The notes below the pieces were generated by a model. It ran no database searches, was not told the DNA's origin, and worked only from the letters and a program-made list of their open reading frames with translations. A program made the position numbers and the translations under genes. A stretch of DNA of 64,000 nt from Nymphaea colorata (taxonomy: Eukaryota > Streptophyta > Magnoliopsida > Nymphaeales > Nymphaeaceae): contig NC_045141.1 of assembly GCF_008831285.2 (NCBI RefSeq), positions 21,448,848 to 21,512,847 of the forward strand. The letters run 5' to 3'. Of this stretch, positions 29,450-43,335 are shown piece after piece (positions within the stretch are counted from its first letter, which is position 1; each line of letters starts with the position of its first letter).

Positions 29450-31196
29450 AACTAATTATTTAACTTTTAATGTTCAGAAAAATTGAGTCTTACATATATA
29501 CATTCATATATACCATTTTATAAACATATGTGGACATCAAGTCTGGGCCCAGATATGTTCTCTCTCTCATCTTCTCAAGGAGGAACCCCTGTTTCACCAC
29601 ATTAAACTTTCGATCGAACAGAAAAGAAAAAAAAATATTTAGCTGCTTCAATTATATAAGAGAAATTGTCAGTTGGAAGAATTAAATTGTTTGTACCTTT
29701 TGCTACACCACCAAAAGTTGAGCGCATTTCTTTTAGAAAAACTATCGATTCAATTTGTTAGCAGATGGGATCCTCCAGATGTGATCCGCGAGGAATTTGT
29801 CTATCAGTAAAGAATCGGTGACATGGCTGCATATCTTTCAAGAGTTCGAATGATCAAGTAAAGAAAATATATACCTAAATTGGATAATTCAAAGTTTTTT
29901 TTAATGGTTTAGAAGAAACAGGGGAAGGACCAATCTTCAGCAAACCATGCCGAATACGTCTATGTGCGCAGATTGACTGGACGTGATGCGCCTTTGATTT
30001 GCTTCCCATCACTGATATCAGATAGATAATTGCTCTGCGACAGGCATGCACACAGATAGATCCACAGAGGAAGAGATGGTTGGATGCCAGCAACTTGTTT
30101 GCTTGGAAGGAAAAGGAAAGGAAAGGAAATGGTTGTGTCCAAAATAGAATCGATGGTCGGCATCGGATCCACGTTATCTTACCTAACCAAATGATAAAAG
30201 CAAACTTGTTTTGTCAAATCCGATAGCCTGACCAACCAAGCTTCAATATCTCAAATGGCCGACGTTGAAGCACTAACCTAGTGATCATCGCATCAACAAG
30301 CTACCGTCTAGAGAGCGAGAGGTCGTCCGCATATGCCAAGTCCCTGTTGAGAAAGAAAGGAAAACATAAAGAAAGAAAGCTTCATCACTTGGGTCCCCTT
30401 TAAAACGAAGATATATATGCGTTACTTGGAGGCACGCCTTTCTGGTGTCACCATGGATCACAATAATAGAGAGAGGAATGGAGTTGGGGGTCCTTTTCTG
30501 CGAATAAGTAGGGCGGGGAGTATGCGAAAGTGGGAAGGAAGAGGCAAGCAAGAAAGTAAAGCAGCAGCACGACCATTTTCTTCCTTCTCCACTAGCCGCT
30601 ATACACCAGACATTACGCATCATTTCCAAGGAAAAGAGAGAGAGAGAGAGAGAGAAAGAGAGATCTGGGAAGAGCGCAGAAGCACGCGATTGACTAATTA
30701 CGTGTTCAATATTGAATCACTACTCAAAAACGAGTCTTAGGAGAAAAGAATTCAAACGATGGGAAATTAAAGATCTTTGATTACAAGCTTAATTCAGCGA
30801 TTGTTGAAGGAGTTTAGTCAGACTGATCAACCGAGTTGATACGCATGCAAACACAGCTCGTTAGCTCATAGACACAAACGGTCGAGCCTTCGACAAGATC
30901 AAAGAAGCAATAGCATCATAACCTTCAACCTGAAAGTCTTTAAGGCCAACCTCTGTTAGCTAGGGAACAGGATAAATATTAGTGCTCACTAGTTTCCCAG
31001 AAATATACTTTCTTCCATCTCAAGGTCAGCTTGGCTCGACTCGGCTCATTTTCCGGCCAACTAGGCGATGATATTGTCAATGTGGACATCAGCAATGGAC
31101 AGCCGAGCAAGCGTGGATGTAAAGGAAATTATTCCTCACACTTATCTCATTGCTGTTGTTGTACCGCACATGTAGCTCAGCTCTCTCTCTCTCTCT

Positions 31197-31238
<42 letters not shown>

Positions 31239-33360
31239 ATGCCATGATCATTACCTGCTGATGAAAGAAGGATCATGGGAGTGCAAAAGTGAGATAAGTG
31301 CAAGGAATTTTTTGCCTTCCGATCACTCGCTGCATCATCATAAAGAATCCTTTTGTTCACACCTGCAACTTGCAAACAATTCAATCTACCGTGGTCGGCC
31401 TAGAAAAGCCAAATAGGAGGAAGAGAACCACTTAATTTCGAGCTAAATGCCCACTAAGATCAACATTTAGTTTTTCAAAATTTGCAATTACCGTTTCCAC
31501 AAACACATAGACACACACACACACAGATTATATATATATAAGGTAACTTTTCCTCTCTAATATCTAACGGTAGTAAAGTGTATTGGATAGTAGAGAAAAT
31601 GGAGGAGAAGAGAAAAAAAAAAGAAAAGTTAGGCCCCTAGTAAGAGAGAAAAATTTGAAAATGTCACATAAATTTTTTTTTTTGAACAATCAATATTTTA
31701 AATATATAGGATTTATATCCAGGATTATATGTGAAAATTTAATATAAGGAAAAATGCGGATAACAAGGTACCTTGGTTTTTATCAAATCAGTTTACGTTA
31801 TATCCTGTACACGATCGAATTTGTCCACGATAATACTGCATTCGATTTAAGAGGCACTGATCCATACTCTTTTCACATTGGTCCAGAAGAACTGTATGCA
31901 TTCCCTCTTCTTCTGTCTCCTCCCCAACAAAATAAGCTTCCATTGGAAGTAGACACCAGTAAATAGTTCACCTAGTTTTTAAGAGATGGTACATGCCATC
32001 ATGTGAAGGAGAAAATAGAAAAAGAAATTATTGTGAAAGAAATGAAGATCCAAACATGCCTACCTAACTGGCCTTGAGAAGTCCAAAAGAGTTGTTGAGG
32101 ACAAAACTCCAGATGAGAGAATTCTCATACATATTAAGCACCTACATGCCCATATTTTTGATGCCTAATTGCTAAGTACATCAACATGCATTATTTATGT
32201 GCCTGATTGATTCTTCCAACCTGTTCTTGCACTGCCTTTTGCATTCGCAATTTTGGAAGATGCTTCACTAGAGATAAGAGATAAGATTGCTACCTGATTT
32301 CACAGTAGTGGTAGATCTATCACCTCTCACTTGTTTTTTTCCATTTTTTCTGGTTCAAGATCGCGAGCGTGGCTTAAGAATAATTTGAAAACATTCTTAT
32401 GCAATAAGCATGTATTGGTCTCAAAAGCATGGATTATTTATTCCACCAATTGCTTTGGTTGTTGTTCTAGATTTATACTCTAAATATGGTTAGCTTTTGG
32501 ATTTCAAATCCTTTGGGACTGCTTCAAAATTTGGTTAAAAAATTCTTACTGCAAAACTGAGAACAAATGTCCAGAAACAAAATGCGCATTCTTTTCTTTG
32601 AAAGTTGTAGGAACATGCATCAGGACATTATTAAACTCTTGTGGCTTCCTTTAATCTGAAGGTCTCAAGTTCCAAAACCTAGATCGATAGATCTCTACTT
32701 CAGCTTTAGCACGGGGTTACACAAAGCAGAAAAGATTGTTGAGATCTGCTTCGATTCTCCCACCAAATTTTATAGCAAAAGAAGCACACACAGACAAGCA
32801 TACAAATAATTCTCGAGTTTTAGGCCAAACTTTTCTGACAATCTTGTTCCTCCCTCTTCGCAGTAAAATTTGAAAAATCTTGGTTTCTCCATCTTTATGC
32901 CACTAAAACTCCATACGCAAAGTGACATGGGAACATAAAGTTGTTTGACTATTATCTGAAAGTTTGGTGCATCACAAGGCGTTGATATATATATATATAT
33001 ATATATATTAAAAGGGCTATATGAGGTAAGAGACGTAGGTGAGGTTTGTTAGATTTGGCGCATCCGGATATTTGTTGTGTGGAAGGTAGAGAGGATGTGT
33101 ATTGATTTGGACTCAAGGGTTGCAAGGGAGGCAACCCAGACCAGAAATAATGGCGTTAGATAAAGTTTGATGTGCCGGCGGCCGGACCTTTTTTAATGGC
33201 TGGGTCGGTTCCACAAATTGTCAAATATCTATCGAATTATTTTAAGGGAGGGCACCTGTTGGAACGCTTAATTTGGTCAACATATGGGCCAAGCTAGGTA
33301 GGTCTGCAAATAACTCCTTAGCGTTTATTATTTATTTATTAAAATTTCAATTCACAACTT

Positions 33361-33408
33361 ATTTTTCAATTTCCCGGTGAATTTATTTTTCAATTTCCCG
33401 GTGAGTTA
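33361..33408. repeat. 24-bp tandem duplication
   Basis: ATTTTTCAATTTCCCGGTGA plus four bases (33361-33384) is repeated at 33385-33408 with only minor change at the end. Confidence 0.85.
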
Positions 33409-35021
33409 CGATTTCTTAAGAAGAAAGTAAGGTGGAGAATCATGGAGGAGAGATGATGATGATTTTTAAAACAGCGTTATCGGAGGAAGCATTCGACCAA
33501 CTTTTTTGCAATGCAACGAAGGCATCTAAAGAAACCCATCTAGAAACCACAATCTCGCTGTGAATTTTTCCATCTTTTCCGAAAACTTTCTCACGCCATT
33601 CAAACACAGTGTATCTAGAATGTGTTTGATAGCTTCGGATCCGAGACTAAAGTAGAAACAAGATTTGATACGATATCCTCCCTCTAAGGCCAAAACTTCA
33701 TATGTTGGGTCGGATTTTAAATCCGAGATCTTCTGTGATTTTAAATTGTCTTCTCTAATGTCCCCTAAATCGAGTCGATATTAAGAAAATTAAATGCATG
33801 TATTTAAAAATTTTATAAATTAATTTTGTATGAATGTACCGATACGGGTCGAATACCCTAAAAAACCATGCCTATTGCCTCCTGCATTATTGTGTGTGAG
33901 AGTAACTACTTTTGTCACCTCTCTCTCTCTCGTGTTTGGAGGACATTGTGTCAGGGATATGGAATAACAGAGATACTGATTGGAAATGGTATGGAATGGC
34001 ATCACACATGTTCGTTTTTTTCTGTGATCATCACGCAATAACAATGATGTGGAATCTGGGAAGTTGGGTGGAGAACGTGAAGAGGAAAAGAGGAAAACAA
34101 ACAAGTATAGAAGAGACAATACGTCACAAGGACACCGGGCACCAATATTGTTTGATTCTCTCCCTCTCTCTTTCTTTTCTGCTGAAATTGTAGGAAAACG
34201 AAAGGGACATCAGATGCGTCAAACATGGAGCCTTTAGGGATAAGAAATCTTCGGAATCGATATCAGCTATCCTTTTTATTGAAGTAAAATCTTAGCAGCG
34301 TATGAAGTGGTCCTTACAAAGATGACAGAGAAATTCTTGAAATGCCCATTTACGCGGATCATGTATCCAGGTATTTGTTTTTCTCAGAACGGCTTAGACA
34401 TGAAAGGGTTGTAGTTATTTGCCTTAAGGCGCATAGCATAGTTTGTCGGGCTGGTAATACCTTTTTTTGCTTTTTACATGTGGCCGAGAGGAGTGCTTCT
34501 CAAGTCGTGGGTCACAATCCTCTCGCTCACGCAGACTTTAGGCTTTCAAGCTAGAGATCAACTAGAGTTTGATTGCGTCCAGTTGTCATGATCAAGCAAA
34601 ATGTTCTTCTTCAAACCTAATCTAATCTGCGTGTAGAAAAGAAAGATCATCAGCTTAAAGAATTTGAATGGTTATACCTCCTAGATATCATACATATATA
34701 CTTATATAAGATGTATTGAGTACATTATTTGTTCTGCATTAGTAATGCAGATGCATTCCCTGTTTTTTGTTTATTTATGACATATAGCGCTATCAGCTTA
34801 ATCAGTTCAACCAAAATATTTGACTTTTTCGGGCATTAAATTTTAGAGAACATCGTGATTTTCTATCAGCATTAAAAAATGTCAAATCCACCTAATTTAA
34901 TCTTGACGTAACTCAAAAAATAATTGGCAAGCCGATTTGCATGTTTTCGGGACATTGCGCCCCCATGAACGTCAACTATGTGGACTTGTCCCCCCAACCT
35001 TTCTCTTTCTTCTTTTTTTCC

Positions 35022-35079
<58 letters not shown>
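35022..35079. repeat. Compound (CT)n-(TA)n microsatellite
   Basis: About 19 bases of CT followed by about 39 bases of TA. The CT-to-AT junction is also seen at 31181-31235, the second such compound repeat in this spacer. Confidence 0.95.
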
Positions 35080-35083
<4 letters not shown>

Positions 35084-37603
35084 AAGTAATAAATGTGTAA
35101 AACCAAAATTTTAAAACATAATGGATTGTACATGCACTGGTGTTTCTAGTGAAAACAATTTCTAGTAAGCCTATTAGTTCATCCATTTAGTTGAAAAAGT
35201 ATGTGATATCACGTGTAAATTTAAAAAAAAAATAATTAATAACATTTTTAGTTTGAAAAAGAATCGTTTACATGACATCAGCTAGAAGCTTGTAGAAAAG
35301 CAGGTCTCTAGTTCAATTCTTGTAAGTGTTTGCTTTTGTATCTTAAGATGGTAGGGTGCACCACTGCTATCATTGGTATCGACACAACTCAGGATCTTAA
35401 AGGCAGAGGAGGAATGAAAGGGTCTTCGGGTCTCGCTTCAGGCAGGTAAGGATGAACCTCTGGCTCGCTTAGAAGTCAATTTAAAATCGTGTGTAAGTGT
35501 AAAGCAACATATCTGAAGAGAGAGAAGAGAAGGGAAAGAGGGATCACAACCAATGGGCAGAAAAACTAAAGAAAAAAAAAAAATCAGCAGCCCAAATAGT
35601 AAAAAGGAAAATATGTGGAAAGAAGGACCCAAGCCACTCATATTTTTAGAACTATTATATTCTGTCCACCAGCCAGCACCACCGCCTCCCATATGATATG
35701 GCACCAACTGAAGTCCACACATATTACATTGCAAGAGAAAAGTTTTCCCAGGAAACTAACACGTGCAGACCGATTCATATCAGACACTGAATGGTTTCTT
35801 GACTCATAATATGGAGAAATGGTCGTGTATGTTGTCACAGCCGCCCGCCATGTTTAATTTGCCTACGAAAATTTTACCAATCACATGAAGCTGCAAACCT
35901 GAAGAGGATTGGAAAGAGATTTTCCATGTGAAAAGTTGGGCACCAATTTTTCTTGGAATTGGCAAATTTGTGACTATAAGAAGAGTACTCCCACTTCCAA
36001 GGCCTTTGTTTTGGCCTTGACATCCATAGGAATCAAACAGATGATTGCTCTTTTACCAGTACGACAAACTTCTCGGGTTAAGAAATCTCCTATTTAAATT
36101 AAATGAGAATAAGTTTTTTCCTATGAAAACTTCAACTTTGTGTTTGTGCGCTCAAAAGTACTTTTTCCCACTTAGACTTTTAACCTCCCAAATGTGCCTT
36201 GCTGTTTAATCCAATATCGGTGTCACCAATGACATAATATAATAGAACAAAAATAAGGAATATACGGTATATTCCTCCAAGGAAAGAGGGAAATATACCA
36301 AAACTGGTGCTGAGCAGCCCCCAACAAAAATTCCGCAAAATAGGAGATGGAACTTTCAGTATAATGTCAATGGAAGAGGAAACAATACATGCTGTTAAGA
36401 AAGTGCCTTTCTTCTTATTAGGTGTGCATGAAATGAGTTTTTCTGGTTTCTTAAAGTCTTGCTGAGATGCATGTATTGTGTAGGCAATCGGTCGCATAAA
36501 TCACCGATTGTCTATATATTAGTGTATTATATGTCTATATATTATATGGTTTTAATATTTATTACGTCGCCTCGAGCTCACCTAGCATTTTCGTCCAAAA
36601 GAGCCGACGCATTGAGTTGAGTAGTTGGTCTTTGAAAGGTTCCTTGCCGTCAGAAAAGAGGATAACCTTATCTACTCGAGTGTTTGTTTCAACTTTTTCA
36701 TATCAAAGATGGTTGTCTTGAGTCCTGTAAAAAAGAACTGTGCACTTTTTTGTAAGGTGATGATCATGGTGCGTCGGTGCCACATAATTACACGATAGTT
36801 TTCGCTACTATAACTTAGTTTTGAAATTTCGAAACTTAAAAAACATAAAAATGTCTAAGTGGTCATCTTTGTTCTGAATAAAGATGTTGAGTTTTATCAA
36901 TGGCAGAATTGATGATCTTATTATTATGAAATTTCTTTTACAGACGTTGTTATTATGAAATTTCTTTTTACACATTTAGAGATACCCATTTGAGAGGAAA
37001 TTTCTACATTCCCTATTTAAAGGAAAAGAAGGAGAATATTTTTGTTTGCAAAGTGACTGATTAGCTCAAACCAGAAACTATCAAACACGGGTCTTAATTG
37101 TGTCACTGTGACATAATTTTCAAACTACTAAGGCCTAAAGTGATAAAGCCAAGCCAAAATGTCACAAAATTCAAAAACTGAAGCCTGTCTGTTTCACTGT
37201 ACAATTCCAATTGGGAGAATCGATTTTTCATTTTGGCATACTCAAATTGAAAGGCATATTTGAGAGAGAGAGATGCTTGAAATGAGAATGGAACATGAAA
37301 GCAATGATCCAATACCAAAAAAACAAAAGGAAAGTGATTAACAATAACAAAAATAAAAGCTTGGATCAAAGAAAAACCTGTACATACACACTCTCATCTA
37401 TTTGTCTTTCTCTCTAGAATCTACCAGTGTGTCCCACTCAGCTTTATTTTTTACAGAAATTGAATATGGCTCATCATTCAATAACCCAACCCGTTTAAAA
37501 AAGGGGAAAGATCATATCATATGAAAGAAAACTAAAAATTATATTGAGGAAAGTAAAGGGAGAAGAGTATGGGGACAGAAAACTCGGATAATTCCGATAC
37601 GAG

Positions 37604-39434
37604 TCAGGAGAAGAAGGCCTCGATGCAAGCGGTTCTGACGTTGCCGCAGAGTGGGCAGTGCGTGAGAGATCGGGCGCAGAGGCAGCAGACGCAGAGGTGG
37701 CGGCAGGGCAGCACCACCACCGACGCCTCCTTCCGCCGGCACTCCCGGCACGGCCCCATTGGTCCCAGGACGGGTTCGAAGTTGCACGACTCGGCGTCAT
37801 CCGGCTCTTCCCCGGCGCGGCTGGGCATCGCCTCCGCGGAGGCCAATCTAGCCTGGAGGGTCGCGGCGGCGGCCTCCTGAGCCCTGGCGGCGGTCTGCCA
37901 AAATCGCGCCTCGGCCCGGAGCTGCTCCACCTTCTCCTCGAGCTCGGCGTTCCGCCTGGAGACTCGCTCCCTTTCAGTTTCCTTCTCCCTCAGCTTCCGT
38001 GTTGCGATCCGCTCCACAGCCGAGACGAGCGCCCCGTATTGCTTCTGCCGCTTCCTTATCAGATTCTGGCGCAACTGGTCGCTCTGTTCAGTTTCCAGGG
38101 ATCACAGAGGAGGGGAGCAGTTAGCATTCTGATTACTATTAGTTTGCATATATGCTGATGACAGAGAGAGAGGGAAAGTTGGTTTTTCTAGGCTGCTTCT
38201 GCTAAAGATGAAGAAAGGCTACCAATTGAACTTAAAATAGCGGAAAGAAGATACTGAATGATTTCGTTGGGTACATAAAAATGACATTGAAGAAAAAATG
38301 CCTTCATAGATTAAATTTAAAGATTAAAAACAACTAAAAAAAAAAAAAAAACTGCACCAATCGAAGGAATGAAAGCAAAACTCTTGAGTTAGATGAACAA
38401 GGGATTTGGTAGGCACCTGTACTCTGATGAGATGATTGATTTCTTGTTGGTGCTGGTTGAGAAGAAGAGAAAGGTCATTGGCCATGAGGGAGGGGCTGGT
38501 TTGATTCTGTTGGTCTTCAAGAGAGAGCCGTAGGCCTGTGAACACGGGCGATGAGGATGTGGAGATGGGCGCCTTAGCAGATGCAGCAGGGAGACGAAGG
38601 TCCTCCAAATTTATCATGCAAGGACTCTCCTGTTGTTGGTGGTATTGCTGTTGATGCTGTGCTTGGGGCGGTTGCAGGAAGGCCATTGCCGAATTCGAAT
38701 GAGGGATGCTGCTTCCTACTGAAATATAATCACGAAAGATTGTATGAGAGAGAGAGAGAGAGAGAGGAAAAGAGAGAGGAAGAGAGGGAGAGAGATTACA
38801 GTGGCTAATGAAATTGTCATCAGGAGTTTGGAATGCATAATCTGAACCTAGAGCAGCACCAAGCAATTCTTTTTCCTGACCGTTCCTGCAAAAGGGAAAA
38901 GTAAACAATGACCAGGACATCTTTTGACGAGAAATGATTATGAAATGAAGAAAGAAAAGAGCACTGAATAATTCAGAAATAAGGCTTCTGTGAGAACCTT
39001 TTCTTTTCTGTGAAAATGAAAACAGGGAATGAAGTAAAAGAAATGGAAATAGGCGCTACTCGGTGCCTAGATTTTGAATGACGAAAACGGTAAACAAACC
39101 AAAGGAGAAGAGAAGGCTCCCAAAACTTGTACCGAGAAACAATTATTGAATAAAAAAGAAAAATAGTACAAGGGGAAACCTTATGCTATTGAAAATGGGG
39201 ATTCAACAGGGACCTGCCCATCTGTTTTTGGTGAATGGTGAATGAACAAACAACAGAGAGCAATCGAGAAAATGTGAGGAAGAAAATTGCTGTTGAGAAA
39301 GAGCAAGGACGCAAAACAGAGTCTGGCGATCAAAATTTTGATGTAAAATTAAGCAATGAGAAAAATGAAGCAACAAACCTGTTTGTGAAATCAGGAAGCC
39401 AGAAGTTTGATGGGTGTTGAGCCTGAACCGCCAT
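37604..39434 (-). CDS. RING-type E3 ubiquitin ligase, BOI/BRG-like
   Basis: Ubiquitin ligase of the plant BOI (BOTRYTIS SUSCEPTIBLE1 INTERACTOR) / BRG group, which targets transcription factors in defence, cell-death and gibberellin responses. Four exons: 39379-39434, 38800-38885, 38417-38718 and 37604-38083 (TGA), 307 aa in one frame. It starts MAVQAQHPSNFW, as many of these proteins do (MAVQAQ). A Gln-rich segment follows (residues about 62-75). A basic, then charged helical region with many Arg/Glu (about 155-235) is the usual coiled coil. The C-terminal RING has Cys260, Cys263, Cys275, His277, then Cys279/282 and Cys291, Cys294, with LPCRHLCVC and CPLC motifs, all metal ligands present. 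The last exon is GC-rich compared with its surroundings. Which of BOI, BRG1, BRG2 or BRG3 it matches cannot be decided here. Confidence 0.88.
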
Positions 39435-42340
39435 GTTTCTAAGGAAGCGAAATGAAGAACGAGACCGGCGAGAAAGGAAGAAGGGCAGTGAAGAACGATT
39501 GGAATCTGGTCACAACAAAGCCCGAGGCAGAGCGTTGGTGAGCATCTACTCGTTCCATCTATACATCCCCTTCTTTCCCCTTTATCTCAGTTTCCTTCTT
39601 TTGCTTCCTCACAACTCAACCAAGTATGAATTCCGTTCAAGGAATCACCGCGTCTTCCAATAAGGACCTCCAACCGAAAAGAAGAAAATCTCTCTCAATC
39701 AATATTCTAGATTTCTTCAGTGGGCAGCCTTCTTTTTCTTCTTTCTGGTTGATGCCTACTTCTGCTTCTTGTTTTCTCTCGGTGATGGTGATGATAATGC
39801 CGTCGACGATGGATGGTTTGTGCACAACTGCACATACGAATGCAGGTGGATGGAAAAGTAGAAAGAAGGGAATATATATGGCATCTCTCGCTCTCTCTCT
39901 CTCTCTCCCCCCCTTTTTTCTTCCAGGATTTAAATAACTGCAACGATTTAAATTCTATGATCAATGTTTGACTTGGAAAATTGGTGTCCCCAAATCGAGA
40001 TTTGTTTTCGAGTCTCGCGTTTCTTGTTTCGAGGAGAATGAGTCTTGGACTCTTTATATATAAACATGCTAGTTTTGTCAATCTGTTCTTTGACATTTTC
40101 TGCCAAGGAAGGAAAAAAAAAAAAAACAAAAAAAGCCAGAGGCTCGCAACGGTAACTCTCTTGCTTTTTCATATTTTCAGAACCTTGAAATCCATGGACG
40201 ATAAACGAGTTCAAAGTCGTAGTAACTAAAGGCACATTTAGAGCTTATGACTTTTTCACATCACACTTGGCAATTTTTCTGTCCTGGGAAAACGAAGGGA
40301 AGAGGTTCCATATATCCGACCTATTCTATAGGCTCATTGCTGTCAGTGTGAATCCACATCTATTTTAGGTTGCAGTTGTTTTCATTTTTCTATCTCTAAT
40401 TTCTTGAACCTTGGGACGCGTATACTTGAAAAAAAGCGCCTTAAACAACCAGTTAATGTGGCGTTGCCTGTAATGGAGATCTGAAGGTTCTTGTATATAA
40501 ATTTTGGAATGAGAAACTTCAATTCCCACTAAGTATGGCAACTTAGGATGCAGATCAATTAAAAATGTGTGGCAATAAAATCCCAATACCATGAATATAG
40601 ATTAGGATGCTACCCAGTTTCAATTTCCTGAATTACTCAACTATAAGATTCTTATAGTTTGGCTATTTGTACACTCTCACTAGTACATTGTATTGTTCAA
40701 CTTGCTCGGTGACACAGACCAGAGCTTGATCTTAACAAGAATGAGATCAAATGCACCCAAAGTTTAAAAAGCTTCAAGCTGTTGATTTTGCTCACATCGA
40801 TGGTTGGAAAAAAAGAAAAAAAAAATATGTAATATTAAACGAATATGGGGCTGTACTTTTTTTTTGTTCAATTGGGTACACCAATTCTGCTTCTCCTAAT
40901 GGCTCGATCACTATGATAAATAATGTAACCGTGATAGATGTGTACAATAATGTAAACAGTTGACAAAATTCAATAGCTTATTGCGATAGTCCAATAATCT
41001 TTTGCACGCGTACATACGTTTACAAATTAAATCTCATTTCATATTCTACTACTTGCTAAAAATCTATTATCTCTGAAAATTTAGCTTCATGTCCTTGTCT
41101 TTGTGACAGATTGGGGGTTTCTTAGCAAGCATCTTTAGGGTTCATTTGGCATTAGGAACAACATTTTAATATTTCATGAATTTGATCCAAAATGAGCGTA
41201 GAAGCGTTTTATGAATCTACCTCAATTCTGAAGCAAATTTATGAAATACTAACATAACATGGTGTTTCTAATATCAAATGGCTTTTTAGGAGTCATTTAG
41301 CAGTTGAAACGCCATATGAGTGTTCCATGAATCTACTCTAGAGATTGAAATAAATTCATAGAATACTAAAACTAGGTGTCATGAATTTGTCTCAATCTTT
41401 TGACGAACTCGTCATATTAATTGATAAGAAACTCATAGCTGTATAAGGTACTCCCCAGATTGAGGAGTACCTGGCCGATTAATAGCAATCATAGCTTCGT
41501 TGCCATTATTTTTGTTAATAAAATCCCAAGGAGGCAACATTCCATCAGCCTTGTTCTGCCACAATCTTTTGGTTAAATTCATGAAACACTCATAATTAGA
41601 GTTCATAGCAAGAAATGAACATTTGTTCTTAAAAGGCAGTAAGGAAATTAATTTGAGACCTTCAGGGGAACAAAAATCAAGATCTCCATCACATGGGACC
41701 TGATTTTCAAGTAAGCCAAAGGTTCCTTGCTGGTTGAGTATGAAGAATGCATTGAGGTCACTTTTACTTTGCCCTAGATGCCAAAATGAAATGGTTCATA
41801 TTCAAATGACATCTAGAGAATATCTTGGTTTGTGTGCACAGAAATCAAATATGTTCTCCATGTGGTGGTTTAGTTAGGAGGCTTCCACATCAAAGCTTTA
41901 GACCGTCCAACCAGCTGAATCCGCCTTGAAAGGTGCTCTCCATGTGGTGGTTTGATTAAGGGGCTTTTGCCTCAAAGTTTTGCACTGTCATGCCGGCCGG
42001 CCGGGTTCGATCCGAGGAAAAATTCGCTGGGGTTAGGCCCGCTACCTTTATTCAAGCCAATAAAATAAGCCAATCGTAGAAATGATAGAAAAACAACCAA
42101 CATGGGAAGGCCTTCCAACTAAAAAGTTAAGTGTTTCTATTTTCATCGAAAAAAAAGATCCATAAGAAAAAACAAATGCCATGATGATTTAATGTGCTGG
42201 CATTCCAACCCTAATATGAATAAATTTCACAAAATTTGTGTGACAGCCCATTGTCCATGGCTTAGCATTCAAATTGCATCACACAAAGAATTGATTGAAC
42301 ACAAGGAAGATCAAGCTATGGAAGATAAGATCACACACTC
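39435..42340. other. Intergenic: RING gene promoter, then unassigned DNA with SINE copy
   Basis: 39435-40250 is the upstream region of the RING gene and is rich in CT and GA runs, with TATATATGG near 39873. Between 40250 and 41850 I see nothing identifiable. 41120-41400 has repeated words of the type TTCATGAATTTG/AATACTAA that look like an old interspersed repeat. A SINE-like copy lies at about 41851-42060 (separate entry). Confidence 0.5.
41851..42060 (+). mobile_element. SINE-like element with partly duplicated 5' half
   Basis: Near 41943-41960 CATGTGGTGGTTTGATTAAG resembles a tRNA A-box region, and GGGTTCGATCC at 42003-42013 is a strong B box. The 5' half (CTCCATGTGGTGGTTT..., about 54 bp) occurs twice, starting near 41853 and near 41938. 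Only the second copy has the B box. I did not find clean target duplications, so the ends are approximate. Confidence 0.55.
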
Positions 42341-42543
42341 ATATATATATATGTGTGTGTGTGGTAACTCTAGCTATTTATAGTTACCCAGCCATATCCA
42401 TCTGAAGATGAATGGTTAAAAGAAAAAACATGAAGAAAAAAGTGGAAACTAATAGTAGATGACGAAATTGATAATCAATTTTTTCTCATAGTTTTTTTCT
42501 TAACCATCCGTCATGATGAATCAAACGACCTTAATTAGATGAG

Positions 42544-42577
<34 letters not shown>
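42341..42577. mobile_element. (TA)n-flanked MITE, copy 1
   Basis: Bounded by TA-repeats (42341-42352 joined to a TG-run, and 42544-42577). Interior left half has GATGAATGGTTAAAAG and the right half TTTTTTTCTTAACCATCC, its inverted counterpart, so the element is a long imperfect fold-back. It shares the GAATGGTTAA and the CCTTAATTAGAT words with the other copies at 43300, 45342 and 63328. No coding capacity. Confidence 0.6.
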
Positions 42578-42581
<4 letters not shown>

Positions 42582-43299
42582 ATGGTGTCACTACACAAAC
42601 ATCATTAGCAAGCCTTTTGATTAGTAAGACGTGTGTGGTCCCTTGTCTAGCTAACTTCAACCTTTTGGCAAGAGAAGCACGCCTGTAGGATTGCGATTAG
42701 TCACCTTCATTTGTCATCAATGACATTTATGAGTTTCCGCTTCGGAGTTCATTTAGGGAGTGGCAAGTTAAATAGATGTCACAATTTAAACAAACAAAAT
42801 AATGTCATTTGGAAGTTAATGAAATTTAATAGTAAAATTATTTAGAGATTGTTCTGTTAACTGCTTGTCAACCCCCAAAAAAAATTTATCTATTTACTCA
42901 TTAATCTCAGATTTATTTCATTTAATCCGTCTGTTTTATGCGCGACCTATGTAGTTAAACAAAAGAAATCCAAACTAAAGCATGCTTTTACTATACCACC
43001 AAGTCCAACTGTTGGGAGTCATTTTGCAAAGTTTTCGTTTGTGATTGAATGAGATTCATTGGTCCATACACTATTATTCTGTTCCTGGATATGAGGTAGA
43101 TCTGCTCCATTCTTCAACGTTTTTTAGGTATGAAGATCTGTTTTCACCTCTGCAAAGTTAACACAATGAGCGTAAGTCTGAGATTGCCCCCACATATTTA
43201 CTGTCGATCTGGTCCGTATTGGACCCACTGCTTTCAATGTTGCAGGCTCAACCACGAGCCAGCCTAGCTTAATCATATAGTTTCTTACCTTGTAAAGCG

Positions 43300-43335
<36 letters not shown>

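Larger units (their letters stand above)
29462..37603. other. Gene-poor spacer rich in microsatellites
   Basis: No supported gene. Contents seen: GA tract 30638-30662; (CT)8 followed by a long (AT)n at 31181-31235; AC and TA repeats near 31508-31540; (TA)n at about 32984-33008; a 24-bp tandem repeat at 33361-33408; (CT)n joined to (TA)n at 35022-35079; an AT-rich stretch with a possible old tRNA-like SINE near 35280-35450 (B-box-like AGTTCAATTC). The right end is the 3' flank of the RING gene. Open frames are short and lack motifs. Confidence 0.55.

Noticed and set aside
35280-35450. Possible old SINE with AGTTCAATTC
   Set aside because: Single weak B-box-like word, no A box at proper spacing and no target duplication found.
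37658-38158. 166-codon plus-strand frame
   Set aside because: Shadow of the GC-rich last exon of the RING gene.
39707-40129. 140-codon minus-strand frame upstream of the RING gene
   Set aside because: Built from CT/GA and A-run low-complexity sequence and lies in the promoter region; no motif.
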